Assembly (NCBI GenBank): GCA_016720825.1
Contig: JADKJV010000001.1
Location: 372,001 to 436,000 of the forward strand
Length of the DNA stretch: 64,000 nucleotides
Reading direction: 5' to 3'
From: Chitinophagaceae bacterium
GTDB taxonomy: Bacteria; Bacteroidota; Bacteroidia; Chitinophagales; Chitinophagaceae
Shown: piece by piece, positions 28,377-36,962 of the stretch
Layout: every line of letters starts with the position of its first letter
Position numbering within the stretch: position 1 is the first letter of the stretch
Program-made: the position numbers and the translations under genes
The notes under the pieces: model-generated
Seen by the model: only the letters and a program-made list of their open reading frames with translations
The model's database searches: none
Told to the model about the DNA's origin: nothing

Positions 28377-28472
28377 ATGCCTTGCGGTAAAAAAAGAAAA
28401 CGTCATAAGATTGCTACGCACAAGCGTAAAAAGAGATTGAGAAAGAACCGTCATAAAAAACGTAATAAGTAA
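28377..28472 (+). CDS. 31-residue very basic protein, likely small ribosomal protein (bL38-like)
   Basis: ATG 28377 to TAA 28472 encodes 31 residues, of which about 20 are Lys, Arg or His; it starts MPCGKKRKRHKIATHKRK. It is too short for normal gene callers. An intrinsic terminator follows immediately, and ribonuclease G lies downstream, so it is a defined transcript end. Near-identical short basic proteins at this locus are expected across Bacteroidota. The composition fits a ribosomal protein; assignment to the bL38 protein described from the Flavobacterium ribosome is from memory and should be checked. Confidence 0.75.
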   Translation: MPCGKKRKRHKIATHKRKKRLRKNRHKKRNK

Positions 28473-28480
28473 TTAACGGA

Positions 28481-28522
28481 CCCCGCAGCTGGTGAAAACC
28501 CGCTGCGGGGAATGTTTGTTTT
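28481..28522 (+). terminator. Strong intrinsic terminator
   Basis: A perfect nine-base stem CCCCGCAGC / GCTGCGGGG with a short loop, followed by a T-rich tract. It ends the HU-TPR-basic protein unit. Confidence 0.9.
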
Positions 28523-28664
28523 TATTAACCGGTCGTCCGGTTGAGTCCCCGTATAAGATTGCTTCCATCTATTCTCGCCTTTAATCCTGAATTAATCGCT
28601 TTCCTTACGGATCCTGCTGACCGGTGTTTACAGCCAGAATACTGTTTCATATTATGATGCTGTA

Positions 28665-30218
28665 ATGAACAAAGAACTGATCATCAATGTTGCTCCCCAG
28701 GGCGTGGAAATCGCCTTGCTGGAAGATAAAAAACTGGTGGAACTGCATAACGAAAAAACGGATGCACGTTTCGCTGTGGGAGACCTATACCTTGGAAAAG
28801 TGAAAAAACTGATCCCCGGTCTCAATGCAGCATTTGTTGACGTTGGTTTCGAAAAAGACGCTTTCCTTCACTATACTGATTTAAGCCCCTACGCCAAGTC
28901 GCTCCTCAAGTTCACGCACATGTGCATGAACGATAAATCGGAGACCGGACTTGACTACAGCCGCTTTACCGTAGAACCGGAGATCATCAAAACCGGTAAG
29001 ATCAATGAAGTGCTCAGCGGCAAACCGAATATCCTCGTCCAGATCTTAAAAGAACCCATCGCCGCCAAAGGCCCCCGCCTCAGCTGCGAGATTTCATTAC
29101 CCGGACGTTTCGTCGTACTCACCCCTTTCAATGATATCGTAGCCGTTTCCCGTAAGATCCATTCTTCCGAAGAAAGGAAAAGACTGCAGAAAATCGTGGA
29201 AGCGATCAAATCCAAAAACTTTGGCGTGATCGTGCGTACCGCAGCAGAAGGTAAGAACACGGCAGAACTGCACGAAGATTTATCCTCTCTCGTGGCTACC
29301 TGGAAAACCATCCAGACCAACCTCAAAGGTGCGGTGGCCCCGGCTAAAATCCTCAGTGAGCAGACCAAAACAACCAGCATTTTACGTGATCTGCTGAATG
29401 CGGACTTCAACCGCATCGTGATCAACGATAAAAATATTTTCAACGATACCAAGAACTATATCCAGCGTATCGCGCCTGATAAAGCGGAGATCGTTTCATT
29501 CTACCAGAACGGTTCGCCCATCTTCGATTCATTCGGTATAACCAAACAGGTGAAATCCAGCTTTGGTAAAACCGTTAACCTCGACAGCGGCGCTTACCTG
29601 ATCATTGAACACACCGAAGCCCTCCACGTTATTGACGTGAACAGCGGTTATAAAAGTGTAAGCAATAACCAGGAACAAAACGCCCTCGAGACCAACCTCG
29701 AAGCAGCAGAAGAAATTGCACGCCAGCTCAGGCTGCGTGATATCGGCGGTATTATTGTAGTGGACTTCATCGACATGAAGCTCCCCGACAACAAGCGCAA
29801 GCTGATGGAGAAAATGGAAGAGTACATGGCAACCGACCGCGCCAAACACGCAGTACTGCCCATCTCCAAATTCGGACTTATGCAGATCACCCGCCAGCGC
29901 ATGAAACCCGAAATGAACATCCAGACCCAGGAAGTTTGCCCCAGCTGCAACGGCACCGGCAAAATCTCCTCTACCTTATTACTGGAAGACGAAATCGAAA
30001 AGAACCTTTCTTACCTCAATACCCACAACCACGGCAGTCTCAAACTGGTTGTGCATCCCATCTTATACGCCTACCTCACCAAAGGCTGGTTCTGGCAAAC
30101 GAAAGTCCACAAATGGAGAAAGAAATTCGGCCAGAAGATCAAAGTGGAGGAGAATACGAATTATCACCTGACGGAGTATAGGTTTTTCAATCAACACGAA
30201 GAAGAGATTAAGATGTGA
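28665..30218 (+). CDS. rng: Ribonuclease E/G family endoribonuclease
   Basis: 517 residues. The S1 domain is interrupted near the N-terminus (VGDLYLGKVKKLIPGLNAAFVDVG...DAFLHYTDL), followed by the 5' sensor/RNase H-like region (PRLSCEISLPGRFVVL). The catalytic DNase I-like domain has HVIDVNSGYKS and GGIIVVDFIDM (the two Mg-binding Asp). The zinc-link is CPSCNGTGK (about 428). It processes rRNA and degrades mRNA. The C-terminus ends soon after the small domain, typical of RNase G rather than E. Confidence 0.95.
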   Translation: MNKELIINVAPQGVEIALLEDKKLVELHNEKTDARFAVGDLYLGKVKKLIPGLNAAFVDVGFEKDAFLHYTDLSPYAKSLLKFTHMCMNDKSETGLDYSRFTVEPEIIKTGKINEVLSGKPNILVQILKEPIAAKGPRLSCEISLPGRFVVLTPFNDIVAVSRKIHSSEERKRLQKIVEAIKSKNFGVIVRTAAEGKNTAELHEDLSSLVATWKTIQTNLKGAVAPAKILSEQTKTTSILRDLLNADFNRIVINDKNIFNDTKNYIQRIAPDKAEIVSFYQNGSPIFDSFGITKQVKSSFGKTVNLDSGAYLIIEHTEALHVIDVNSGYKSVSNNQEQNALETNLEAAEEIARQLRLRDIGGIIVVDFIDMKLPDNKRKLMEKMEEYMATDRAKHAVLPISKFGLMQITRQRMKPEMNIQTQEVCPSCNGTGKISSTLLLEDEIEKNLSYLNTHNHGSLKLVVHPILYAYLTKGWFWQTKVHKWRKKFGQKIKVEENTNYHLTEYRFFNQHEEEIKM

Positions 30219-30465
30219 CCGTTGCCGGTTACCGGTTACCAGTTTCCAGTTACCAGTTACCAGAAACTCGGTAGATATTGATAGATTGGGCTATTGGCTT
30301 TTAGCTTTTGCTATGGCGCTACTTCTTGGCTGTTGACAAAAAACTGCCTGACGTCTTTTGACCTGCGACTCTGCTTTCCCGGCTGTTTGCTAATAGCCAA
30401 TAGCTAACTGCTAATAGCAATTCTCTCCGGCTGTTTACTAAAGACTAACGACTAAAGACTAAGCC
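30219..30465. repeat. Intergenic word repeats: TTACCAGTT, AATAGCTA, GACTAAAGA
   Basis: Three vocabularies in a row: GGTTACCAGTTTCCAGTTACC near 30225, TTTAGCTTTTGC / GCTAATAGCCAATAGC near 30298 and 30389 (partly complementary), and GACTAACGACTAAAGAC near 30445. No gene is seen until 30452. Confidence 0.55.
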
Positions 30466-30943
30466 GGCTCACTAGCCATGCCAAAGCTAACAGCAGCTTC
30501 TTAAACCTCCCAAACTCATAACCAATCCTAAACTCCGGTTTAGCAACAAGCAGCTTATTCAAATACGCCACCAGATCCTCCATCTCCTTACTCCATGCCT
30601 GGTTGAGGATGACCGTACGCGGCGATTTACCGATGGCATAAAAAGTACAAACCATTCTGCCTTTTTTCAGTTTATCTTCTTCAACGCATTGATGAGAGAG
30701 GCTGTCTTTTACACCTGTAAAAGTTTTGGCGTCGAGCATGTACATGGGATTCACGCCAACTACTTTGAGGAGTGTATCGGTATAATCATCGCCGCGGTCC
30801 ATCACCAGCAGGTATTTATCAGAAAGCTCATAGGAACGCCAGGGGATGGCGCCGTTAGGGCGGAGGTCAATCTTGGTAAAGCGCTGGGCGGCAAGGCCTG
30901 TCGCAAGACTAAAAGTGAGCAGTAAGATGAATAGCTTTTTCAT
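30452..30943 (-). CDS. Small secreted protein of unknown function
   Basis: 163 residues from ATG 30943. Signal peptide KKLFILLLTFSLATGLAAQ; the mature part has WRSYELSDKYLLVMDRGDDYTDTLLKVVGV and MVCTFYAIGKSPRTVILNQAWSKEMEDLVAYLNKLL. The frame is open upstream through a repeat into the sigma-factor gene; that long fusion is an accident of the repeat. No family recognised. Probably periplasmic. Confidence 0.7.
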   Translation of the reverse strand: MKKLFILLLTFSLATGLAAQRFTKIDLRPNGAIPWRSYELSDKYLLVMDRGDDYTDTLLKVVGVNPMYMLDAKTFTGVKDSLSHQCVEEDKLKKGRMVCTFYAIGKSPRTVILNQAWSKEMEDLVAYLNKLLVAKPEFRIGYEFGRFKKLLLALAWLVSRLSL

Positions 30944-30995
30944 ACTGTTTCTGTAGACGATGGGGTTTCTGAAATCGTTGCGAAAATAGAAAGTC

Positions 30996-31167
30996 TTTAC
31001 CACATAGAAACATAGGCACATAGGGCCACATAGAAATACAATACGCAACTCAATTGCTTTGAAAAGTTGCTTCTGTAGGAACTCTCCGTCTGTATTCCTA
31101 TGTGAACCTACGTGTCCTATGTGCCTATGCTTTGCCCGACGAAGCGAAGCGTAGGCGGGTGGTAAAA
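30996..31167. repeat. dispersed palindrome, CACATAG variant with GC-rich core, copy 6
   Basis: TTACCACATAGAAACATAGGCACATAGG is mirrored by CCTACGTGTCCTATGTGCC; GACGAAGCGAAGCGTAGGCGGG (a split word) lies near the right end before TGGTAAAA. The right edge abuts the last recognisable sigma-factor codon. Confidence 0.7.
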
Positions 31168-32372
31168 CTCTTTTCTCTAGCAACCCCCTCTCCCCCCGGG
31201 TTTTAGCCACCCCCAACGCCTTCCCAAACTGTTCCTTTGATTTTTCCGCATCTACCGTGCTGTATAATTCCCCCAGCAAAAAATGATAATATACATTACC
31301 CTCAAGCCCCAGTTTTTCAGCTGCTGTGATGGCAGCCCCGGCACCATGTACTTTATATAAAGCATACGTCCTGTTCAATGCAGCTACCGGCGAATACTGC
31401 AGCTGTAACAGGCGGTTAAATAACTGAAGGATGCTTTCCCATTTTTCTTGACTATCCTGTTTAACAGTATGCCAGTAAGCAATACTTGCTTCGAGGTGGT
31501 AAGTGGACAGCTTGTCGCCGGCCGCAGCTACATGAAGATGATACGCCCCGCGGCTGATCAGCGACTGGTCCCAAAGCGTTTCATCCTGGTCATCATATAA
31601 AATGATTTCGCCGTTTTCATTTTTACGGGCCGGGAAACGGGAAGCATGAAAACTCATCAATGCATACAAAGCGTGTACCTGGGGCAAAGCGGTTTTCTCC
31701 TGCAATAATAGCAATGACACCAGGCGCATCGCTTCCTGGCAGAGATCTTCCCGCAGCAGGGCATTATCAGATTCTGAATAATACCCTTCATTGAAAAGCA
31801 GGTATAAAGTGGTGAGTACCGTATCCAGCCGCTGTTCGATTTCCGCGGGCGGCGGGAATTCAATAGATAATTTTTCTTCCCTTAATTTCTCCCTGGCGCG
31901 GTAGAGGCGCTTATTGATCGTTTCCCGGTTGGTTAAGAAAGCAGTGGCGATTTCATCAATGCCAAATCCGCAAAGTACACGCAGCGATAAACCAATTTGT
32001 GATTCAGCCGGGATCGCAGGATGGCAAAGTGTAAACATCATCTGCAGCTGGCTGTCGTTGATCCCCTGTTCCGTCCAGTCCAGTTCCTCTGCTGATACGG
32101 CAGATCGTTTCAGTTCGCTGGCAATGGTACCGGTAAACAATTGCTCCCGCTTCAGGTGATTTTTTGCTTTATTCTTTGCCACGGCATACAACCAGGCAAC
32201 GGATGATCAGGAATGCCCTGGTAAGTCCAGGATTCAAGTGCCGCTAAAAAGTATCACTGGCTATATCTTCTGCCAGCTGCAGGTTTTCAATACCGAATAA
32301 ACGGCTCAGGACAGTGCTTATTTTGCTAAACTCTGTCCTGAACAAATGTGGTATCAGTTCCTGCTGATGCAT
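31166..32372 (-). CDS. ECF sigma factor (DUF6596 family), two frameshifts
   Basis: The ATG at 32372 overlaps the YCII stop (TAATG). From it reads HQQELIPHLFRTEFSKIS and then a stop. Adding one base to the A5 at 32246-32250 and one C at 32197 gives SDTFLAALESWTYQGIPDHPLAWLYAVAKNKAKNHLKR, a good sigma region 2, and a total of about 403 residues. Region 4 is RVLCGFGIDEIATAFLTNRETINKRLYRAREKLRE. The C-terminal DUF6596 half has LYLLFNEGYYSESDN and YHFLLGELYSTVDAEKSKEQFGKAL. There is no stop before a palindromic repeat, so the true end is uncertain. Such factors are usually paired with YCII proteins; the target genes are unknown. Confidence 0.82.
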
Positions 32373-32734
32373 TAATGAGCCCCATCATTCTTTGCAATTC
32401 GGCGAACCTCAATACTATTCCCTTCTCCCTGCAACACCGGTGAGCCTTTGGCAAACTCAATGGCCTCCTCCACGCTGTCGGCTTGCACGATAATCATTCC
32501 GCCGATCGTTTCTTTAATATCACCAAAGGGTCCGTTGGTCACAAGTGCTTTGCCCTCTTTAGTAGTTACCACATGTGCATCTGCAAAAGGCAGTCCTGTG
32601 CCGCTGACAAATTTTCCCTGTGCAGCAATCCCGCCGATCCAGTCCATCGTCTGTTTCATCCACTGCTGGATTTGTTCGGGTGAAGCCACTTTGTTACCGT
32701 CCTGATGACGCATGATTAATGCATACTGATCCAT
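32372..32734 (-). CDS. YCII-related (DGPF-domain) protein
   Basis: 120 residues. MDQYALIMRHQDGNKVASPEQIQQWMKQ, then GTGLPFADAHVV, GPFGDIKETIGGMIIVQADSVEEAIEFAKGSP and EVRRI are the DGPF/YCII alpha+beta barrel pattern. It overlaps the sigma-factor start by one base, the standard two-gene arrangement; it may sense a small ligand and modulate the sigma factor, but this is not established. Confidence 0.92.
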   Translation of the reverse strand: MDQYALIMRHQDGNKVASPEQIQQWMKQTMDWIGGIAAQGKFVSGTGLPFADAHVVTTKEGKALVTNGPFGDIKETIGGMIIVQADSVEEAIEFAKGSPVLQGEGNSIEVRRIAKNDGAH

Positions 32735-32884
32735 GATGTACGTTTTAATTGTTATTGAATGTATATAACAATAACAAATGAAGAGTCAGGAATTGGACAC
32801 TTCTGCAAAAAACATTTCCCCAATTATCCCGGATCAGCCGTATCCATCATCAATTATCCATTCTCCATTATCAATTATAAATTA

Positions 32885-33576
32885 TCAATTGCGCTCTCTC
32901 GCATTCATATATATCATGATATACTGCACCAAACTCGCCACTGCCGCCAGTGCCGCCACTACATAGGTGGTAGCCGCCCATTTCAGCGCGTCCTTGGCTT
33001 TGGGGTATTCTTCGGCATTGGTCACATTGGTGGATTTCAGCCAGGCCAGGGCCCGCTGGCTGGCGTCGAATTCCACCGGGAGGGTGATCAGGGTGAACAG
33101 GACGGTCAGGCTCATGATGATGATCCCGATCAGGAGGACGGTCGGGTTGCCGGAGTATGCCATAATGACCCCGGCCAGCAGGATCCAGTTCACCAGCATG
33201 GAGCTGACCTGCACCACCGGCACGAGCTGGCTGCGCAGTTTTAAGGGCCGGTAAGCCCGGGCATGCTGCACGGCATGGCCACACTCGTGGGCGGCTACGG
33301 CAGCCGCCGAAACCGAGGTGCCATTATACACTTCAGGACTCAGGTTCACCGTCCGGTTTATAGGGTTATAATGGTCACTCAGGAAGCCATCAACAGATAT
33401 AATTTTTACATCATATATTCCGTTTTCACGGAGCATTTTTTCAGCGATTTCGCGGCCTGAAAGACCGCTCAAAAGCGGTATTTTATGGTACCTGCTGAAC
33501 CTTGATTTGAGCACCAGGAGACCACTAAACTGAGGCCTAAAAACAGCATCGAAACAAGCCAGATTTGAGGTGTCAT
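32885..33576 (-). CDS. YugP-type membrane zinc metallopeptidase, frameshifted
   Basis: From ATG 33576 the frame reads TPQIWLVSMLFLGLSLVVSW (first membrane helix) and then leaves the gene. Adding one C to CC at 33514-33515 continues as VLKSRFSRYHKIPLLSGLSG, for 230 residues, the family length. The zinc motif is AAHECGHAVQH (HExxH), with further histidine-bearing DGFLSDHYNP upstream, and LITLPVEFDASQRAL, the third ligand region. Two C-terminal membrane helices follow. It is likely an inner-membrane protease of family DUF/Peptidase_Mem (YugP); its substrate is unknown. Confidence 0.88.
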
Positions 33577-33815
33577 TTGACTATTTTTTGATATCAGTTT
33601 CATCAAATTTGCAACCATTTTAACGGCTTGCGGGAAACACGTCTTTTTGACAAGAAAATCAACAAAAACACCTGGGGAAAAAATTTCAGCGGCCTAAAAG
33701 GGGCGCATTTTGGCATTTTTATATGTCTGACTGTCAGTATGTTTATTTTAACATTCCAGTCACATTTAAACACATCAAAACCATCGCGTTTTGCCTTTCT
33801 TCATCAAAAATTTAT
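33577..33815. other. AT-rich non-coding stretch
   Basis: Between the protease gene and the 33.85 kb RNA locus. It contains runs of A and T; one 70-codon frame (33628-33840) has no family features and no good start, so it is not called. Nothing else is recognised. Confidence 0.5.
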
Positions 33816-33845
33816 TTTGAAATCTAACCCGGAATTGTAACTTAG
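33816..33845 (+). promoter_or_regulatory. Promoter of small-RNA candidate 1
   Basis: TTTG (33816-33819), 18 bases, TAACTTAG (33838-33845; one mismatch to TAnnTTTG). There is no plus-strand gene between it and the terminator at 33876. Confidence 0.5.
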
Positions 33846-33849
33846 CAAT

Positions 33850-33902
33850 AGAATTTAATGGGTTAGTAAGTAAGGGGGTCAATCGAAAGATTGACCCTTT
33901 TT
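33850..33902 (+). ncRNA. Small-RNA candidate 1 (about 53 nt)
   Basis: An RNA starting near 33850 would have a single-stranded stretch ATGGGTTAGTAAGTAAGGG (33858-33876) and end in a nine-base stem GGGTCAATC-GAAA-GATTGACCC with five Ts. It has no start codon with a useful frame. The upstream gene is on the other strand, so the terminator has no coding gene to serve. The single-stranded part is complementary to candidate 2 (63581-63599) at 18 of 19 positions. Confidence 0.55.
33876..33902 (+). terminator. Orphan intrinsic terminator 1
   Basis: Perfect stem GGGTCAATC / GATTGACCC, stable GAAA tetraloop, TTTTT. The T tract is only on the plus-strand side, so it acts in the plus direction. Confidence 0.9.
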
Positions 33903-34061
33903 ACATTTATAGAATTCAATCATTTTTTCCATCTTTTTTTTACTGTTTTTTTCTTTCAAAAAATGTGTAATCATACCTGTTTTACACGCATTGATTTTTT
34001 TTCTTTTACTGCATCATCATTCAATCGTTTTAATCAGCCTTCAAAGGATTAATTTTATCGC

Positions 34062-35441
34062 ATGAGTAAGGTGAAGTCAACTTTTTTTTGTCAGCATTGC
34101 GGACATGAAAGTGTAAAATGGGTTGGTCAATGTCCGTCATGCGGACAATGGAACACATTTGTTGAAGAAAAAGTACAAAAGACGAATGAGCGTTCAGCGA
34201 ATGATGAATGGAAGAATTATAATGAACCGAAAAGATCCAACCGGACCATTGCATTACAATCCATCACCAACACAGAAGAAAAAAGATTACCCACTGCGGA
34301 TGCGGAACTCAACCGGGTACTCGGTGGCGGCATTGTACCGGGCAGTCTGGTATTGGTTGCCGGTGAACCCGGCATTGGTAAATCCACTTTATTCCTGCAG
34401 AATGGTCTCTGGTTAAAAAATGCAACCGTAGTACTTTATGTGAGTGGTGAAGAAAGTGAACAGCAGATAAAAATGCGTGCTGATCGTCTCGGATTAGAGA
34501 ATGAAAACTTCTATCTCCTCACGGAAACTTCCACGCAAATCATCTTCCAGGAAATCAAAAAACTGAAACCTTCCCTCGTAATTGTTGATTCAATACAAAC
34601 CCTGCATACACCTTTAATTGATTCATCACCCGGCTCTGTATCACAAATCCGTGAATGCGCCGCCGAGTTCCAGCGCTTCGCGAAAGAAACCAATACACCG
34701 GTATTTCTCATAGGACATATCACGAAAGACGGCAGCATTGCAGGACCCAAGATCCTCGAGCACATGGTGGATACCGTATTACAATTCGAAGGCGACCGCC
34801 ATTATGCATACAGGATATTGCGTACGCTCAAGAACCGTTTCGGCAGCACCGCTGAACTGGGCATCTATGAAATGACAGATGCCGGTATGCGCGGCGTAAT
34901 CAATCCCAGTGAAATATTAATCACCCAAAAAGAAGAAGCCCTCAGCGGCATCGCCATCGCTGCCACCATTGAAGGCATGCGGCCATTATTGATTGAAGTG
35001 CAGGCATTGGTTACGCCATCCGTATACGGTACACCACAACGTACCGTGACCGGTTTTGATCTCCGTCGTTTGCAGTTATTACTTGCCGTACTGGAGAAAC
35101 GCGGTGGCTTCCAATTTGGTTTAAAAGATGTATTCCTCAATATCGCAGGCGGCATCAAAGTGGAAGATCCTTCCACCGACCTCGCCATCCTCTGCGCCCT
35201 GCTATCTTCGTATGAAGATGTTCCCCTCCCCGGGCAAATTTGTTTTGCCGGTGAAGTGGGCCTCAGTGGTGAAATCCGCGCCGTTAACCGCATCAGCCAG
35301 CGGATTGCAGAAGCGGAAAAGCTGGGGTTTGAAAAAATTATTGTGTCGAGGTATAACCAGAAGGGGCTGGCGGGGCAGCAATTCGGGATTGAAGTGGTGA
35401 TGGTGAGCCGGGTTGAGGAGGTGTACCGGTTGTTGTTTTAA
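34062..35441 (+). CDS. radA: DNA repair protein RadA (Sms)
   Basis: 459 residues. The N-terminal zinc finger is CQHCGHESVKWVGQCPSCG. The RecA-like ATPase has Walker A AGEPGIGKSTL, the Walker B region SLVIVDSIQT and the RadA-specific KNRFGS motif. The C-terminal Lon-S16-like domain has GGIKVEDPSTDLAILCALLSS and LSGEIRAVNRISQRIAEAEKLGF without a protease dyad. It promotes branch migration in recombination and repair. The leader is AT-rich with TAATTTTA before the ATG as a possible -7 box. Confidence 0.96.
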   Translation: MSKVKSTFFCQHCGHESVKWVGQCPSCGQWNTFVEEKVQKTNERSANDEWKNYNEPKRSNRTIALQSITNTEEKRLPTADAELNRVLGGGIVPGSLVLVAGEPGIGKSTLFLQNGLWLKNATVVLYVSGEESEQQIKMRADRLGLENENFYLLTETSTQIIFQEIKKLKPSLVIVDSIQTLHTPLIDSSPGSVSQIRECAAEFQRFAKETNTPVFLIGHITKDGSIAGPKILEHMVDTVLQFEGDRHYAYRILRTLKNRFGSTAELGIYEMTDAGMRGVINPSEILITQKEEALSGIAIAATIEGMRPLLIEVQALVTPSVYGTPQRTVTGFDLRRLQLLLAVLEKRGGFQFGLKDVFLNIAGGIKVEDPSTDLAILCALLSSYEDVPLPGQICFAGEVGLSGEIRAVNRISQRIAEAEKLGFEKIIVSRYNQKGLAGQQFGIEVVMVSRVEEVYRLLF

Positions 35442-35540
35442 TTTTACCACAAAGTGCACAAAGATTTAACTAAGGCCACAATGAGAGACCCTTTGTGCCC
35501 GGTGCCTGCCCGCCGAAGCAGAGCGAAGGCGGGTGGTTTT
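35442..35540. repeat. dispersed CACAAAG-word palindrome with GC-rich end, copy 7
   Basis: The left end is TTTTACCACAAAGTGCACAAAG; the middle has CTTTGTGCCCGG; the right end contains CCCGCCGAAGCAGAGCGAAG and GGTGGTTTTG. Confidence 0.7.
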
Positions 35541-35619
35541 GTATTTAATCCCTGTTCAAAGTCATCCCCCCGCAGTTTTTTAAGAATTAACTTGTCAGTA
35601 CTGCCCTAAAACCTTTCTA

Positions 35620-36723
35620 ATGAAAACAGGATTACTGATTCTCCTCGTGCTGCACGGCCTGATTCACCTCATGGGCTTTACCAAAGCCTTCGGGTTTGCT
35701 GAAATGAAACAACTCACCCAATACATCAGCCGGCCGGCGGTTATACTCTGGCTTGCAGCCTGCCTGTTGTTTATTATCGCGGCATATTTGCTGTGGCGCA
35801 AAGCGGATATGTGGTGGGTGGTTGCAATTGCAGCAGTGGTCATCTCGCAAGTGGTGATTGTCATGGACTGGAAAGATGCCCGTTTTGGCACGATCGCCAA
35901 TGTAATCATCGTGGCGGGTATCATCATGGGTGCAGGCGTTGTGGGTTTTAAAAACAGTTTTTTATCAGAGGCCCGGAATGGGTTACTGCAAACCCCTTAC
36001 TTCAAAGATGGATTGTTAACCGAAGAAGATTTGGCATCACTGCCGGAACCTGTGAAAAATTATATCCGTTATACCGGATGTGTGGGCAAGCCCAGGGTCA
36101 ACCGTTTCAAAATTATTTTCCATGGCGCCTTGCGGAATAATGACCAGTCAACCTGGATGCCGCTAACTTCCGTACAGTATAATTTCATGCAGGAACCTAC
36201 CCGGTTGTTTTTTTTAAATGCAGTGATGAAAAAACTGCCCGTAGCCGGATTCCATTGTTATAAAAACAGAAAGGCTTACATGGACATCCGCCTGTTATCA
36301 CTATTCAAAGTGCAATTCCAAAAAGGCCCCGACATGGACCAGTCGGAAACAGTCACTTTTTTCAACGACATGTGCTGCATGGCTCCCGCTACGCTGATTG
36401 ACCCGCGCATCGAATGGCTGGAAACAGACGGTCTCAACGTAAAAGCAAAATTCACAAACGGCCATATCGCCATCACCGCCACACTGTATTTTAATAAAAC
36501 AGGCGAACTCGCTAATTTCATCTCTAACGACCGTTATTCCACCGATGAAGGCAAAAAACTGCCCTGGTCCACCCCCTTGCACGATTACCGCCTCATCAAC
36601 AACCACCGTCTCCCCGGTTATGCCGAAACCATCTACACCTACCCTGACAGGAATTTTATCTATGGAAAATTCAGCATTGAGGAAATCACTTACAATTTTG
36701 ATGCAATCAGCAAAACGGTCTGA
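35620..36723 (+). CDS. DUF6544-type protein with N-terminal membrane domain
   Basis: 367 residues. The first 110 residues form four membrane segments (GLLILLVLHGLIHLMGFTKAFGF, VILWLAACLLFIIAAYLL, MWWVVAIAAVVISQVVIVMDW, IANVIIVAGIIMGAGVVGF). The soluble part begins with LPEPVKNYIRYTGCVGKPRVN and contains ARPLF-like patterns (QEPTRLFFLNAVMKKLPV, WLETDGLNVKAKFTNGHIAITATLYFN, GYAETIYTYPDRNFIYGKFSIEEI) recognised from the DUF6544 family. The function is unknown. The gene stands alone between two repeats. Confidence 0.75.
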   Translation: MKTGLLILLVLHGLIHLMGFTKAFGFAEMKQLTQYISRPAVILWLAACLLFIIAAYLLWRKADMWWVVAIAAVVISQVVIVMDWKDARFGTIANVIIVAGIIMGAGVVGFKNSFLSEARNGLLQTPYFKDGLLTEEDLASLPEPVKNYIRYTGCVGKPRVNRFKIIFHGALRNNDQSTWMPLTSVQYNFMQEPTRLFFLNAVMKKLPVAGFHCYKNRKAYMDIRLLSLFKVQFQKGPDMDQSETVTFFNDMCCMAPATLIDPRIEWLETDGLNVKAKFTNGHIAITATLYFNKTGELANFISNDRYSTDEGKKLPWSTPLHDYRLINNHRLPGYAETIYTYPDRNFIYGKFSIEEITYNFDAISKTV

Positions 36724-36802
36724 GAAAAAAAACATATTGCCGTCGTTAAAATACCAGCTACTTTAATTTTCAGCGATTTCATTTAAGGTCGGTTGTGTTC
36801 TA

Positions 36803-36962
36803 TTTTACCACTGGCAAGTACACAAATATTCAGAGTAAAAGGTTCTCTTTGTCCTTCTTGCCTTTCTGACGAAGCAGCTTTAGTGTAGTGTGGTGAGGCA
36901 AAGATCTATTCCAAGAATATTCAAAATCACGAAAATTACTCTGTGCACTTTGTGGTTAAAAA
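36803..36962. repeat. dispersed palindrome, degenerate, copy 8
   Basis: TTTTACCACTGGCAAG on the left and CTGTGCACTTTGTGGTTAAAA on the right bound a diverged interior. The right edge overlaps the probable start of comF. Confidence 0.55.

Noticed and set aside
30452..32191. One 579-residue gene combining a sigma factor and a secreted protein
   Set aside because: A palindromic repeat is translated in the middle, a complete signal peptide begins internally at 30943, and the start is a TTG within sigma region 2.
33628..33840. 70-residue plus-strand frame
   Set aside because: AT-rich gap, no family-like features, and it overlaps the predicted promoter of small-RNA candidate 1.
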